A DNA stretch of 64,000 bases. It comes from Gonatopus flavifemur (Eukaryota > Arthropoda > Insecta > Hymenoptera > Dryinidae). Location: positions 30,496,001-30,560,000 of the forward strand of contig JAFFJZ010000001.1 of the NCBI GenBank assembly GCA_018340375.1, written 5' to 3'. The position numbers and the translations under genes were made by a program. The notes under the pieces were generated by a model that was not told the DNA's origin, made no database searches, and saw only the letters and a program-made list of their open reading frames with translations. Within the stretch, counting starts at the first letter, position 1. Each line of letters begins with the position of its first letter. Of this stretch, positions 1 through 12,558 are shown piece by piece.

Positions 1-800
1 ACAGTGACAAGAAGAGTTTGTAATATTCAATATCTTCAATCGACACCGTTTTTCGACATGTTGAGGAGACTATTATCGTGTTCAGATTTCTACTTCCATT
101 CCATACCAGATTCGAAAGCAACTGCAAAACTGCTAGACTATGCAATTGAGTAGTTTGAAGTGACTTTTAAAAGCAGCGTACGCAGTACTTTCGCTGTGTT
201 TGCATTTTTGTACTTGCAGGAGTTTGATACGAATTGATAATATGACTACTTTTTTCCTGTTTCCATTTCAAACTAGAAACCTTTAACCCTGTCCACTTGG
301 AAATTTATATATAATTTTTCATAAGGAAGCAGTCAGAAAACGTTTATATGAAGTGTCAAAATTATTAAATCGGATTATCCCTCAAATTTTTCATCAATCT
401 ATACACAGGAAAATTTGATTGCAAAAATTGCAATTTTTATGCACGGATTGGTAGAAATATTGACAGTGATTTATAGCAGTAGTGTTTTATGACTACATGG
501 AAAAAAATATGATGGAAAATTGAGTGATTTTAAAGAGAACTTGAAAACATTTCGTAGTTTGTTTGATAAACATGAAGCGGTTTAGATTTTTGTTGGATTT
601 CATTCATAACAAATGGATAATCATTATTGCATCACAAAATTTGAGGGGAAATATGAGCTGCTCGGAAATCGAGCATGGAATTTTATTACGTACTTTTGAA
701 AATTCGTCAATTTCTTGTAATGTATCAGTTTTGTTGAGAAAAATTACACAAAACTTCAAACCGTTTTACCGTTGTTGAAAAATCAAGAAATATTGTCTTG
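1..800. other. AT-rich DNA, nothing recognised
   Basis: I see no inverted repeat with a target duplication, no tRNA-like box pair and no convincing exon here. A 71-codon open frame near 560-780 has no recognisable family features and looks like chance in AT-rich DNA. Confidence 0.5.
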
Positions 801-810
801 TGTGGCAAAA

Positions 811-905
811 TTTTCAAAATTATGTATAATTTGTATACAATTCAACAAAGTTTATATATATAAATTGTATATAATTGAGTATAAATTATACATAATTTTG
901 AAAAG
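811..905. repeat. AT-rich hairpin repeat (TATATA family)
   Basis: The arms TTTTCAAAATTATGTATAAT and ATTATACATAATTTTGAAAA are inverted copies of each other around a TATATA-rich centre of about 50 bp. Similar hairpins built from ATTATATATAAT-type runs and edged by GAAAATTT-like bases recur at about 6885, 22033, 31905, 41222, 42488, 55545 and 62650. I could not find clear target duplications, so this could be a very short MITE family or a hotspot for AT-palindrome growth. Confidence 0.55.
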
Positions 906-1271
906 TTTTCTACGTCGGCTTAGATTCTTCTGAAAATTAATTTTTTTGACCTGCATTTTTCCCGTGAAGTGTTATAGTGCATATTAAGAATAAGGATTCC
1001 GGATATTTTTGTAGTATGAATTATGAAGGGAGTATATGAAGACCTTTCTTGTTTAAATTATCACCATGCAACGATAATGAATTTTGTTTTGGCAACATTT
1101 TGAATTTTAGAAATCATGAGTAACATTTCACCCGTTTCCTGATCTAATGTCCATTTCAACGGACGATGATATGAAACTTTCCGACGCTGCAGTTTTGAAA
1201 ACATTGAATCTAATGAAGATGGGTAATTCCATAGGGAATCACCAGATCGCTAAAGTTGCATCATTTTAAAT

Positions 1272-1415
1272 CAGGGACTGTAACGTTATTCACTTTCGTT
1301 ACTCATCATATATAAAATATGCATAATAAATATATAATTCGTGTACAATGTATACATTATTATATATATTTTATATATAATGAGTGAAGAAAGTGAATAA
1401 CGTTACAAGTCCCTG
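1272..1415. mobile_element. 144-bp hAT-like MITE with 8-bp TSD
   Basis: The ends are CAGGGACT and AGTCCCTG, extending to an inverted repeat with the core GTAACGTTATTCACTTTC. Immediately outside each end is the same 8-mer, TTTTAAAT (1264-1271 and 1416-1423). An 8-bp duplication with CAGGG ends is the known signature of hAT elements. The centre is AT-rich and codes for nothing, so mobility would need a transposase from elsewhere. Confidence 0.85.
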
Positions 1416-1538
1416 TTTTAAATTTTCGTCATAGTTTGTGAAAATTTTCTCCGTGGTGTAAGAAAAAAACATTTACGGTCATTTGATTTCTAAATTCCAT
1501 CAGATCCATTCCAGACCAATTAAAACACTTCAAAAGTG

Positions 1539-1843
1539 CACGGAAAGACCTGTTCTATTAATATTTAGATTTAGAAAGAATTTCTCAACGTTTAGAAAAG
1601 AGACTGTCAATTTAGGGAAAAAGAGGATCACTGAAAAATATTCGTAGTGAGTCTATCCAAAATTCGTGGTCAAAATATTAACAGTTGATAATTTTATTGG
1701 TATTTTTCACCGTGAAACTATCAATTGTTAATACATCGACTACGAATTTTCAGTAGACTCACTACGAATATTTTTCAGCGATCCTCGACTTCCCTGAATT
1801 GACAGTCATTTTTCTAAATAATAATAGACCCGGTCTTTCCGTG
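1539..1843. mobile_element. Palindromic MITE, CACGGAAAGACC family, copy 1
   Basis: The ends CACGGAAAGACC and GGTCTTTCCGTG are inverted. The body folds on itself: the ACTGTCAATTTAGGGAAA segment and the AATATTCGTAGTGAGT segment each reappear inverted in the right half. It is flanked by TG on both sides. A full-length relative lies at 20666-20964 and an end fragment at 15980-16010. Confidence 0.85.
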
Positions 1844-2126
1844 TGCTATTTTTGAGGTCGTATACTTTTGGCTGCCGATTTTTTGAAATTAAAGATAATT
1901 CAACGTTCGTTGTGACATTTTGAAGCTGAAAGTTAGCAGTTGCTCTAGAGAATGTCGAAAGTTAACCCATAGGTCCCCTCAAAACATAACAATATGAGGA
2001 AATAATCTTTTGCTTCCATATAATGAGCATGTATAGAATGAATAAGGAAACATGCCATCGAACCCTTTAGCCTGCTCTTGATGAAAAAATTCTGAATTTG
2101 AAATTTCTAAATTTCTGAAAACAGTA

Positions 2127-2408
2127 CACTGAGAGCCCAATTTCCTAAACTGGAAGAATTTCAATTCTGGCCCTCATTTCAATAAATCTTCTTCCCACCC
2201 GAAAAAAATTCAGTTGAATAGAAAAAGTTTTCATCAGATTGAAACGACAAAATTCTCAAATATATTTCTTCTTGAATTCGAAGAAGGTGATTTCAATTCA
2301 ATGAAAATTTTTTCCATTGAAATTAATTATTTTTTCCATTGGAAACAAGATTTATCAGAATGAGGGCAAAGAAATTTTCTGCAATTCTAAGAAATTGGGT
2401 TCTCAGTG
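2127..2408. mobile_element. TA-flanked MITE, CACTGAGARCCC family, copy 1
   Basis: The element begins CACTGAGAGCCC, ends GGGTTCTCAGTG, and is flanked by TA (2125-2126 and 2409-2410). The inner arms also pair, through AATTTCTTAGAATT-like stretches and a CCCTCATTYTGATAAAT segment. The 47450-47721 element is a second copy with the same internal order. An open frame at its left is incidental. Confidence 0.85.
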
Positions 2409-2611
2409 TATATTATTTGGTTCAAACTTGGTAAGTGGGGTACGTGATAAAAATTGGAACCTTGCAGGAAAATTTGTCCTCAGCTTGAACTTTTAAAATA
2501 CCAAGCATTCGTTCCATGATTGTTAACAGTGTCGTAATTATAGTTAGTTAAAGACGACCAAAATCACTAACATTCAAATTCATCACGTATCAAGCAAAAC
2601 TCTATCAACAT

Positions 2612-2649
2612 CATACACACATACACATACACACACGCGCGCGCGCGCG
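2612..2649. repeat. Compound (CA)n/(CG)n microsatellite
   Basis: An alternating purine-pyrimidine run: CA-rich, then six or more CG units. Such runs can adopt Z-DNA. The CG part stands out in a strongly AT-rich window. Confidence 0.9.
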
Positions 2650-3262
2650 ATACCTAACTATTCGATCAGGAAATACTCCCAAGAGGACAATCAAAATCAT
2701 CGAAAATGATTGATTACACAACTTCCTGGGTAAAAACAAAAAAATCGGCCTATTTTAATCCCTGTTTGGGTTCAAGTTGGAGTGGTCTGGGTTTCCTATT
2801 GGAACAGAAGATAGCCGATCGCAAGCACAAAAGACTGTCACGAAAGATTCCTAGAAAAAATGGATTAGATCCAGGAGATCTCATGAAACCTAAAAAGTAA
2901 GATGACTGAGATTTGTTCAGTTTTCTTGGATCTACATAGATCAATTTAAATCTAATCTGTTTTTTCCAAACATTCTTGTTCAGAAACCATGTGGAAATGA
3001 TAGAAATAGCCAGAGTTGACAAATGGCGCGGTACTGGCCAAGTTGCACTTGCCAGACTTCGGCAGATATAACTGTGCCCTTTCAGAATCATTACCGTTTT
3101 TCAACTGGTGCCAAATGTTTGCCGGATTTCAGACAGTACTGGCTTGAGCCGGTCTTGAGCCAGTATCGAATTAATAATGTTCGGAGAATACCCGGACCAT
3201 ACAGAAACGAAACCGTGCCAGTACCGAATCCGAGTTAGTTGGATGGTCAAGTGCGAACAAAA

Positions 3263-4115
3263 GACGATACTGCACCAATATCGATGCAACGTTGTTCTAA
3301 TACGGAATGGATAGTGGATAGGAATTTCACTGATCTTTCCAATAACACGGTTACTTTGACGAGACAATACTGCACCACTACTGAGCCAGAGTTAGTATTA
3401 GCATTCAGTATGTTCCGACCAGTGTTAGTATTAGCATTCAGTATGTAGACGATAATGTGCCAGTATTGATTAGACTCTGACTGACTACGGAATCGGTAGT
3501 CAACTGACGTTAGAATCACGATCTTAGCAACTTGGCTGTTGTAGTGGGCCTAAGTCTCGCCAGCGTTAGGCCAGAGTTGGTATGATCATCCAATATGTTT
3601 GAAAGACAGCAATGTGGCAGTATTGATAGGACTCTGACTGTCTACAGAATCGGTGGTCGAATGAAATTAAAATCGCGATCTTACACTGAAGGAAAAAACT
3701 TGTAAAATTTACATCATTGAATAAATATATGGACAATTTTAGTTGATTTTACAACGACGTATATGAAATATACCACAGCTGATGCGAAAGATACCATAGC
3801 TGAAGGGCATCCTACTTTCTCTGCGGTGAAATTAGCTAAAATTGTAGTAGCTAGCACTAAATTTTTGAATGGTCCATATATTTACTCAACGAGAGGTAAA
3901 TTTGACGACTTTGTTTTCTCGTTGTGGTAACTCGGCTGTTGTAGTGAGCCAAAGTCACGCCAGCATTAGGCCAGAGTTGGTATCATCATTCAATATGTTC
4001 GGGAGACGACAAAGTGCCAGTATTGGTAGGACTTTGTTCCTCTACGGAATCTATGGTGAATTGTATGACTTCAACGATCCTATTACAATAAATGGCAATT
4101 TGAGTGATTCATTGT
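3263..4115. repeat. 157-bp tandem repeat, about four units
   Basis: Matching points (GACGAYAATGTGCCAG-like) fall at 3263, 3448, 3605 and 4005. The 3448 to 3605 step is 157 bp. The 3605 to 4005 step is 400 bp, which is 157 plus the 243 bp contributed by the inserted MITE and its 2-bp duplication. The first step is longer mainly because of a local 33-bp duplication of a GTTAGTATTAGCATTCAGTA segment. Confidence 0.75.
3684..3924. mobile_element. TA-flanked MITE inside the tandem repeat
   Basis: The left end is CACTGAAGG, the right end is the inverse of CAACGAGAA, and the inner arms TAAATATATGGAC and GTCCATATATTTA pair. It is flanked by TA on the left and TG on the right, probably one mutated TA duplication. 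It interrupts a repeat unit whose uninterrupted neighbour gives the pre-insertion sequence (CGATCTTAGCAACTTGG). A second family member lies at 24583-25274. Confidence 0.8.
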
Positions 4116-4121
4116 CAACTC

Positions 4122-4292
4122 GGAGATCGGCTGATGTGATAGAGACTAGGTTTCTCGCTCGTAGGACCGGGGTTCAATCCTCACTCAGTGAACTTTCAAG
4201 AAATCATTTCCAAAGTGCCTTTCTCCGATGACAATGATAGGAACAATGAATTCTTCAGATTTTCAAAGTTCAAATTCAATATTTTTTTTTTT
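4122..4292 (+). repeat. tRNA-derived SINE-like head
   Basis: An A-box-like GGCTGATGTGATAGAGACT starts at 4129 and a good B box, GGTTCAATCC, starts at 4171, 42 bases later. Real tRNA genes have about 44. The acceptor stem does not pair, so it is not a functional tRNA. A run of T at about 4280-4291 could act as a pol III stop. It lies within the GCCAGTACTGG foldback. Confidence 0.45.
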
Positions 4293-5049
4293 AATTGAAA
4301 TATGATCACTCCTGGTAACTTCGGTTACCGGTACTGTGCCAGTACTGGGTCGGATTTGAATTTCTACATAGACTCATTTTTTAATGAACAACATAGATTC
4401 AGAATTTCTTCATATTCGACTCCTTGTCGTTTTTCATCCAGCTCTGGCAAAACAACTGATCCTGTTGCAAGCCAGAGTTCCGCCATAGTTGGCTCGCATC
4501 GAAAATCGGTACCAATTCGGTGGTAAATGTTCCTCTGGCCCTTATGTAAAATGATGTTATCATTTCGGCTCCTTTCCAGTACTGTGAATTTAACTGGTCC
4601 AATACTGGCAGCTATGGATTTGCCAGTACTGGCAACTCTGGCGACAGTACTCAGCCAGTAGCGGTGCGTGTTTCCATTTCCACATGGGTGACTATCTATT
4701 CATTCATATTTTTGTTGAACGCAGGGGAATGCTCATCATGTAGATATGCTTAGATCTCAATGGATCTATTTGAATCTACCTGGATTTCGATGATTCCATT
4801 CTTTGAAATCTACAGACTTTGCGTAAAGTTGTTTTATCAAACATTGAAATAACTAAATAGCATAACTGAAAGCCACCCATTTACTTGACGATATTAAGAA
4901 TATTCGAATGAAATTCACTCGAGAGTGATATCAATTTCAGCGTTACTTTCACCTTCATTCACCCAGTTAGAAATTGCCTTCCCTCAAAATTGGATCATTA
5001 AAGGCCGTAACTTGGCCCAAGGCAGGGCCTGAGATGCCAAAGAGCCAAG

Positions 5050-6540
5050 TTTATAGCTGGGCGGTGTTCAAAAAAAACGTTTCAATAATTAATGAAATCG
5101 AGGTAGATCACGTGAGATAGAAGTACCAAATATGATTTCAGTCAGTCTTTATGAGAACCATATAACATTTGAAAAAGACTGTACAAAGTAGTTATGGAAT
5201 TCCCTCCCAAAAAAATACTGTTGACACAGTTCTCTCACTATAATTTGATGAACTTTTTCAAAAAACCGAATAGTTCTGCAAAATGAAGACAGAATCCCTC
5301 ATTTTTTATCAAATAACAATTTCTTCAGAAACAGAGAACGGAATCCACCATTGGAGTGAATAAAAACTCCCCATATTTCTCACAATGTATACAAGAGCAT
5401 AACGGAGATAGATAATTATTGTTTATGGTTCTTTTATTGTTCTCAAAACAATGAATCACCCGTATTATTTTTGAAAGCATACGAGTATTTTTTATAATAT
5501 TCTTTGATACCATCACTTTTAATAATCATACATTGAGAAAAAAGTATTCCAAATTCGTTTTCATCAAATAAGGTTCGTTAACTATTAGCAAATCTTATTT
5601 CACTCGAAGATGGTTTGTTAATGATTAATAAACCTTCTTTGTCACAAAAACAAACTCTTCTCTCAGTGGAGCGATATAGATTCTCAGAAACATCGATTCT
5701 TTTTTATACAAAATATACCAAATTTTTATCGATATTTTATATAGAACTATAAAAACTAAATATTTTCTCTATGAGAAAAAATCGATTCTGTTGAAGGATC
5801 CGCATCATTACATCATCACTATGATGTGGAATTAACGATATGTATCTTCAAAATACATGCTCAGGGGAATGGAATTTATTGTATTTCATTCTATGTGATT
5901 CCATTTATTATTACTTTTTTCCTCAACAAATCATTACATCTCTCATTTTCTGTGCAGGATGCTTTTCTAAACAGAATTGTAATTGTGATCTGCATTAGTG
6001 TCTTAGAATTCGTCGATATAATTCATCACACCTGTCACTGCTTAAGACAAGAATTTTTATTCTCTCAAGGCCAGTAGTACACAAGAAACTTAAGCTCTGT
6101 ATAACGGTGAGCGTTATCAAAGTGTTTGAACGTCTGAAGTTTCTTGTACTTGAATCCCTTTGACTTCAAGTGTTCTCTAGTGTCCTGAATTTGAATGATT
6201 TCATCTTCTTGATTCCGCATCTTTGGAATATGGATGACTCATAACAAGTGAAATTGATATTTATGATGATCACAGCATATTCCTTATGAGCGCTCGTATT
6301 TCATAGGTTCATTCGTGCTAAACGCGTTCCGGAAAAATTTAATGTGAAAAATATTCAAACTCATTAGAATAATGCTTGGAAGTTTGGATTCAGATCAAAT
6401 AAATTTACATCGATGCTTCATTTCAAATAATCTTTTCAAATGTTTATGAAACATCGGATCAACCTGATAACGATTTCTAGTTGAGTTCGTACATTTTAGT
6501 GTAGTTCAAAAATGTGTACTACAAAAGCAGTCATTTTATT
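5050..6540. other. AT-rich stretch, nothing recognised
   Basis: No bounded repeat, RNA gene or exon stands out. An 83-codon open frame at 5826-6077 is hydrophobic and AT-driven and has no splice context I would trust. Confidence 0.5.
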
Positions 6541-6551
6541 TTCATTCGTGC

Positions 6552-6870
6552 ACGGAGAAAACAGCATTCATTGGGACAGCAACATGCGATTTTGTTGTCT
6601 CATTTTTTGTTGGAACCCCAAATTTGTTTGGTAATGTAGTAAATAATTTGCTACATCAGCTAATCATTCAGCCGTAGCTGCAAATTATTTGATTAAGCAG
6701 CTTTCAGTATTATATATAAAATAGCGAACAAATTCCGCTCGAGGAGTCAATATTGTTTGCTGTAACAGCTAAAAGCACGCTATCAGGAACACAACAATCT
6801 AACGCTATCGATGGGTGCTCAAAGCATCTCATTTTCGGTGATTGATTTAACTTGTTTCAATGTTTTTTCT
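6552..6870. repeat. Possible decayed CACGGAGAAAA-type MITE
   Basis: CACGGAGAAAACAGCATTCA at about 6551 resembles the left ends of the CACGGA elements. The body contains GCTGCAAATT and CAGCTAAA-type motifs seen in better preserved copies. No clean right end or duplication is visible. Confidence 0.3.
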
Positions 6871-6884
6871 GTTTTGTGGGGGAA

Positions 6885-6980
6885 TTTTCGGAATTATATA
6901 TAATTTATATATTATTCACTATAGTTTATATATTATTTATATACAATTCAATTTGAATTGAATATAATTGTGAAGATTTC
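6885..6980. repeat. AT-rich hairpin repeat (TATATA family)
   Basis: GGAATTATATATAATTTATATATTA is followed by an inverted TATATTATTTATATACAATT-like arm and closed by ATAATTGTGAAGATTTC. It has the same style as 811-905. Confidence 0.5.
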
Positions 6981-8418
6981 TCAATTGAGCATTGCAATTG
7001 AGGTAGTAGTCTGGTAACTTTCCACGTTGTTTTAGACTTTTTTCGGAGATTTTTTTTTTGGGAAAATGAAATTCAATCGATCTGATATCCTGATATATTG
7101 TTAAGCATGTTTAAAAAAAAAGCTGGGTGGCTGGTCAACACGATCCTGCCATACCAGGACATCTGAAATTAAAAACTCGAGGAGATTATTGTTTGGGAAG
7201 CTTGTCATCCTGGCAGGAACTAGGATTGAACAATTCCGTTGAAAAATCACAAAATCACAGACTTCGGAAAAAAAGTGATTTTTTTCAGTAGAAATAGGGC
7301 TGTAAAATGGAAAGTTAGGGGTGAAAAAAAAGATCCGAGTTCCTGTGAGAGATGTTAATAAGTAGAATAACATATCCAAAATTTCAGCCCATCCGGTTGG
7401 AAAGAGAATTTTTTATCAAATTGATTGACCGTGAAAACATTGTTTCGAGGAAATCACGTTTAAAGTTATCATACTTACACTAATCGTCTATCCCTGATGC
7501 GTACAATAAGCCTTCCACCTCTTCACAGGCCTCATTTGTGATCACTTTGTGATCAAAAGAAAGAATTCGATTTTTCCAACTCAAGTCATCAGATTACTAC
7601 CTTAAGGGGGTGCCCATCATAATTGACAGGGTGCCCTGGCAACCTGGGACCTCTTGTTGTTTGCGCCTATGTTCACTATCATAGCTGTGATAGCAAACAA
7701 ATTGTTGTCACGGCAAAAGGTACCCAGCGAAATTACATCTCGCTGTCACAGTGGATTTGTTTTTCTTCCATGTTTACAATTTCCCCCAAATGGATCCACG
7801 AATGGTTGAGATTGAATAAAAACATTTGCTCTCTTTCAGCTTGTCTTTGAGCTGTATAAAAGCAGACTCAATTATTGCTATTAGATTGATTTCACATAGG
7901 AATATATATAGTATAAATTACTGTCCTTCAAATTCAATTTAACACATTGAAATTAAGTTCTTCTTTCATAAATAGATTTGTTCAAATATTTTTGAATTAT
8001 TGGAGTAGTACATTTTTAACAGAAGACGATGTAAATTCTTGTTTTCCAATTGATTAATTAATATTCTCAAAGGTATATCTCCTTTCAAAAACTACATTCT
8101 GAAAATAATTGTAAAATTTCCCCTGAAAATATGGTGGCAGCAAAGTTGTTCTATAGTCGCCAAACTTTCTATCATAATTTTGTGAATTTTTCTTTCACTT
8201 TGTGGAGAATTCGACACCCCAACGGCAAGATATTTTTTCTCAATGTAGTGAAAATATCCCCTATGAAAAAAAATATGATAACCATTTTCATACAAATATA
8301 ATAATATGAGGATATGATTCATTATAACGAGAAATGACAGTCGGTATATGACAATTCATCATAACTCTCGTAGCAGTTACTATATTTCTGCTGAACACTG
8401 ATAGATTATAGTATCTTA

Positions 8419-8667
8419 CAGTGTAAAAAATATTCGTGAATTTCCAAGCAGAAAAGTATGGTGAAAAACTTACAGATTGGTAAATTCCCAAATTGTTTGG
8501 AAACTCACAAATTTTCTGTAAATTTCCAAACAATGTTTGGGATTTCCCAGAAAAGATTTGTCAATTGACAAAAATTATTTGTAATTTCCCCCACTATGTT
8601 TGTGAACTTACCGAAAAATGTTTGGTAAAAAACTTCCAAAGCTTTTTTTGGAAGTTTTTTTACAGTG
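8419..8667. mobile_element. TA-flanked MITE, CACTGTAAAAAA family, copy 1
   Basis: The ends CAGTGTAAAAAA and TTTTTTTACAGTG are near-inverted and flanked by TA (8417-8418 and 8668-8669). The interior is unusual: AATTTCC and TTTGGGAA/AAACAATGTTTGG motifs alternate across the whole body, giving several nested small hairpins. Relatives are at 45793-46035 and 60935-61165. Confidence 0.75.
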
Positions 8668-8917
8668 TACGTCATAATAAATTATGTCCTTCGATTACTA
8701 TACTTTGTCTGATAACCATTATTATATTCTTTTCTCCGTGTAGCTTTAATAGAGAACATTTTTTTCACGATGAGTAAACTATGGAAGCGATAAAGTGAGG
8801 ACTTCTCATAATTATATTGTGGAATAGATGTATTTTCTTGAATTAGAAGAATTAATGAGACCTCATACAGATGAATTGTTGATACACACCCATACAAGAA
8901 ACCCCGATAATGTAAAC

Positions 8918-9090
8918 ACAGCCAATAATCGGCCCATGTATGGCTACCATTGAATGGCCAACATCGGATTCACATCATTGGCACAAGTGTGGCCCACCAC
9001 TGGCTGATAAGAAAGGCCAGCAATGAAAACAGCCGATGTACGGCTATGGTAAATGGCCAACAATTGATTCCCCAAGACTGGCTGAAATAT
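8918..9090. repeat. Two tandem units of about 100 bp, TGGCC-rich
   Basis: ATGTATGGCTACC at 8936 and ATGTACGGCTATGG at 9036 are followed by AATGGCCAACATCGGATTC and AATGGCCAACAATTGATTC. The period is therefore close to 100 bp. TGGCC-rich sequence continues in another block at 9485-9795. Confidence 0.6.
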
Positions 9091-9484
9091 GGTCTATTGC
9101 TAAGTGAAATGGATTTCGAAGTTGAATGTATTGTATTTGTAATCACCCGTAAAAAAGGTTTGTTTTGGCCTTATTCTTATTACGCTGGATAAATAATTCA
9201 CATCCATCAAATACGTTTTACATGATTCAAATGAATTCTTATTCACATAGATAATCAATTACTTTCTCATGTAAATAACAAAAAATTTGAAGGAATAAGC
9301 AACTGAATTCAACGGATTTATCGCAAGTGCTTTTGACTCGTATAATTTCACATTTGAGATTGTGGAAATATTGAGCATGCAAATCTATTTAGAATACAAA
9401 AACATCCATTTCTGATCTTGTGGAAACTGGAATAACAAATTTTGGGTGACACTTAACCACTAATTTGAACCAATACTGAACCGC

Positions 9485-9795
9485 TTATCCTGGAACGCAG
9501 TCATATCACCATTGGATATCATTATTATTATACCCCAGTAATCTGCCATTGATGGCTCACATTCGAACATCATCCCGAAATTTCTGGCCATAAATCGGGA
9601 TCATTTAGCCCCATTACTGGGCCAATCAATCATTTTCTACATGGCCCATTATTTATTGCCATTACTGGACCCACGTTATCCTCCAGCAATTAACCATTGA
9701 TGAGGCATTAATGGGCGCCATTAACGGACGAAGAACGCCGTTTGTGGTCCATTAACGTGCCGTTATTGGACCAATTGATGAACCCTGTATGGGCA
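9485..9795. repeat. TGGCC/CCATTACTGG-rich repeat block
   Basis: The motifs CCATTACTGG, TGGCCATAAAT, GGCCCATTA and GCCATTAACGG recur many times in about 300 bp. The block is GC-richer than its surroundings and probably related to 8918-9090. No boundaries could be set. Confidence 0.4.
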
Positions 9796-9799
9796 ATCG

Positions 9800-12455
9800 A
9801 TTGTATATTTCACTCAATTAATTATGCGATTCATTTGGTATGTGTTCGGCATCCCTAAATTACTGAATAATAAATACCTATATTCGCCTCTCTTATGATG
9901 CATAATTGCGATCCAATCAGGACTTACCAATCCTTGACCAAAACTACTTAGAAATTTCCCGTTTCTCTGCGTATATGTTATGTTAGGAATATAATCCACA
10001 ATTTTTGGTTTTGTTAATTTTTTGTTTATAATCTTTGATAGAAATCTTGCAATCATGTTTACTTGCAATCATTCTCACAAATTTTTCCAAGGAATTGTAA
10101 TAATATTTGAATAACTTTTCAATCTCGTGGAGATGAGAATACGTCTGCAGTCTTCTTGCATAAATTCTTTGGAAAAAAAAAACAATTGGAAACAATCAAG
10201 TACAATATTACTCATTTTATTGAGGAAGACGGGCTTATGAATCTTAGTGTAGTACGAAATAGGGTAGGAACTGTATCCACATTCATGAAGTTGAGGAAGA
10301 AAAGTTGAATGAAAACAAATTCAAAGGTGCGGGGAAACAAATGGAACTACCGCATTCAAACTTGAAGCATCTGTTTTGCGGTAAATGCAACTCCCGATGT
10401 TATTTTTTTTCAAAAGAATTTTCCGTGTGATGCGATGTGATACATGTATGAATATACAGTATTAAGTTCGTTGACTCCTTAAACGTTTTGAAATTTTTCT
10501 CTCGTCCGTAATTTCAAGTCCATAATTCACAATCATGTGTTCTCAACTTACTCAGTGATTCAAGATAATATACGTTCCTACCGTATCCAGAGTCATACAT
10601 AATTTTCAAAACCAAAGTTCATCATTCAACGTTATAGGATGTTCTCAAATATTCATAAATCAACTGCATAATAGCAACGAGAAGCACATTTTACTGGGTG
10701 TTTCGTACAATTCAAATTGAACAGTACATTTATGTATTAAATAATCTCATTTCACCAGCATCCCGGAATAGATTCATTTATTCTTCATGAATATTCTACA
10801 GCGACAGGATTGAAAATTTTATGCTCCGCAAGAATTTTCATCGAACAGAAAATTTTCTAATTCAATCGATGAAACCGTCACACTCCATTTATCTCGGAGT
10901 AGATAGAATATATATATATATGTATATTCTCGATTCGATCACGACTTAATTGCACATTCCAGAATTAATGAATGCGCGGTCACAGATATGTGCTTATCAT
11001 TATACTTCATAAGTTTCTAAACTATTTGATTAACGATCCGAGTTCAACGTGCAAAGATGCCACAAATGTATTCTTCTTTCCTTCCTCGTAACATCTGACA
11101 TGGTAATTTCAACTTAACTGTATATTACTTTTGATTGTCAAAAAAAGACATTTATTATATTTGAACTGATAATTATTATTGATATTCTATAATAAATTTA
11201 TCTATCATTCTCTTATGTGACACTTACATGTTATATTTTAAGAATTAACATGGTCTGATAAACTCTTCAAGATGATTCGAATTAGAACCAAGCTCAAGAA
11301 CTGTGAACATATATTTAGAATTTTCGAAGAACTCTAGTTCTTGTTCTGAACTGTGTTACAAGCTCCTATTATTATCAAAATGATTATAGTCTTCGCAGAC
11401 TCACGAATATACAAAAGGTGATGCCGTATTACGCGAAAATAGGTTGTCAATTGATCGCTAGGCTAAAATTGCAGCGCGTTTTAAGAATAACATGAATTCT
11501 CTTTCACAAATCAATTGTCGCGATGACTCTTTATAATTAGGGTTATTTAGCACATTCCCACCACTCGTGTTAATAGATGTGAAATAGGCATCTAATACCT
11601 CTCAACGAACAGTTGCTATGAATTGCGCCGTACTATGTAAACACAGAAAACAGTGTAAAAGATTGTTCGCACTTATCTGTTTACATTTGTTGGAAAAAAT
11701 TGTTGAATTTAAGGATTCTCAAGCAATAGCCGAAACGTACACAATTTTTCCGTAAAAAAAAATAAAAATTATGAGTACGTTACGCCCTGCTTATCAATTT
11801 TCATTCCTCAGGGGGTTTGAAATATTATGGGATAAGTTTGAAACATTTTTGACTGTTGCAGGTTGTTATAATTCAAAAAGGTATATATCATATCCTCGCA
11901 TATTTGAATGTTGTCCTTCTTGTTGAGATTTGCATTTCATTGGCTTTGGTTGCCACTTCGAGGCTTTTAAAACCATTATGTTTCACAATTTCAGAAATTT
12001 TAAACACTGAAAAATCAGAAAAAAGTCTAAGCATGCGGAGTTTTTCCTTTCTACAATAGAATATTCTTGCTGTAAATAGTTCAGAGATCGAGAATGAATA
12101 TGAGAACAATCTATCGTACAGTTTCATCAATTCAAATCAATACGAATTCATTGTAATTGAAACATAATACAATTTGAATAAAGTTTTTATTAGATTTCAT
12201 TGAATTTCCTTCGAAGGTTCTCTCATTTGAATCGAGCATGCAGATATTCAGTACGTGTAACAGAATCTCTCTTTTCCCGTATTATTCTCTGTGATCGAAC
12301 TTTTAATGGAATATTGAATATTCGAATGGATATAAAGCGTAGAACAAATAGAGGCGAGGAATACGTATATCGATAAAAAAAACTGTGTGTACAAGAATAA
12401 CAAAGATGAGATACTTTTTTTGCACAGTTTTCAAGCATGAAATTGTTTATACTCT
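9800..12455. other. AT-rich stretch, nothing bounded
   Basis: The only simple feature is a short ATATATATATATGTATAT run near 10909. Open frames of 60-90 codons occur on both strands over the same bases, which argues against coding. Confidence 0.45.
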
Positions 12456-12458
12456 CCA

Positions 12459-12558
12459 CACGGACAAAAAAGATCATGGAATAATCACTAACCACGAATT
12501 TATGTTGTCACCAGTTTACTATCTTTGCTAGGGATCATTCCATATTTTTTTCTCCGTG
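12459..12558. mobile_element. 100-bp MITE, CACGGA ends
   Basis: Ends CACGGACAAAAAAGATCATG and ATATTTTTTTCTCCGTG. The inner arms ATCATGGAATAATC and GGATCATTCCAT also pair. TA follows the right end and CA precedes the left end, so a TA duplication is only approximate. Confidence 0.6.

Larger units (their letters stand above)
2980..4695. repeat. Large degraded foldback rich in GCCAGTACTGG
   Basis: The outer arms contain CCATGTGGAAATG (near 2990) and its inverse CATTTCCACATGG (near 4675). Further in, GCCAGAGTTG and GGTACTGGCC on the left match CAACTCTGGC and GCCAGTACTGG on the right. The interior holds a 157-bp tandem repeat, an inserted MITE and a tRNA-like head. Base composition is more GC-rich than its surroundings. 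GATCTA-rich sequence lies just outside both ends. I cannot place it in a known superfamily. Confidence 0.55.

Noticed and set aside
4122..4190. Functional tRNA gene
   Set aside because: A and B boxes are spaced correctly but the acceptor and other stems do not pair. Called a SINE-like head instead.
10905..10930. ATATAT run as an element
   Set aside because: A plain short microsatellite without flanking structure.
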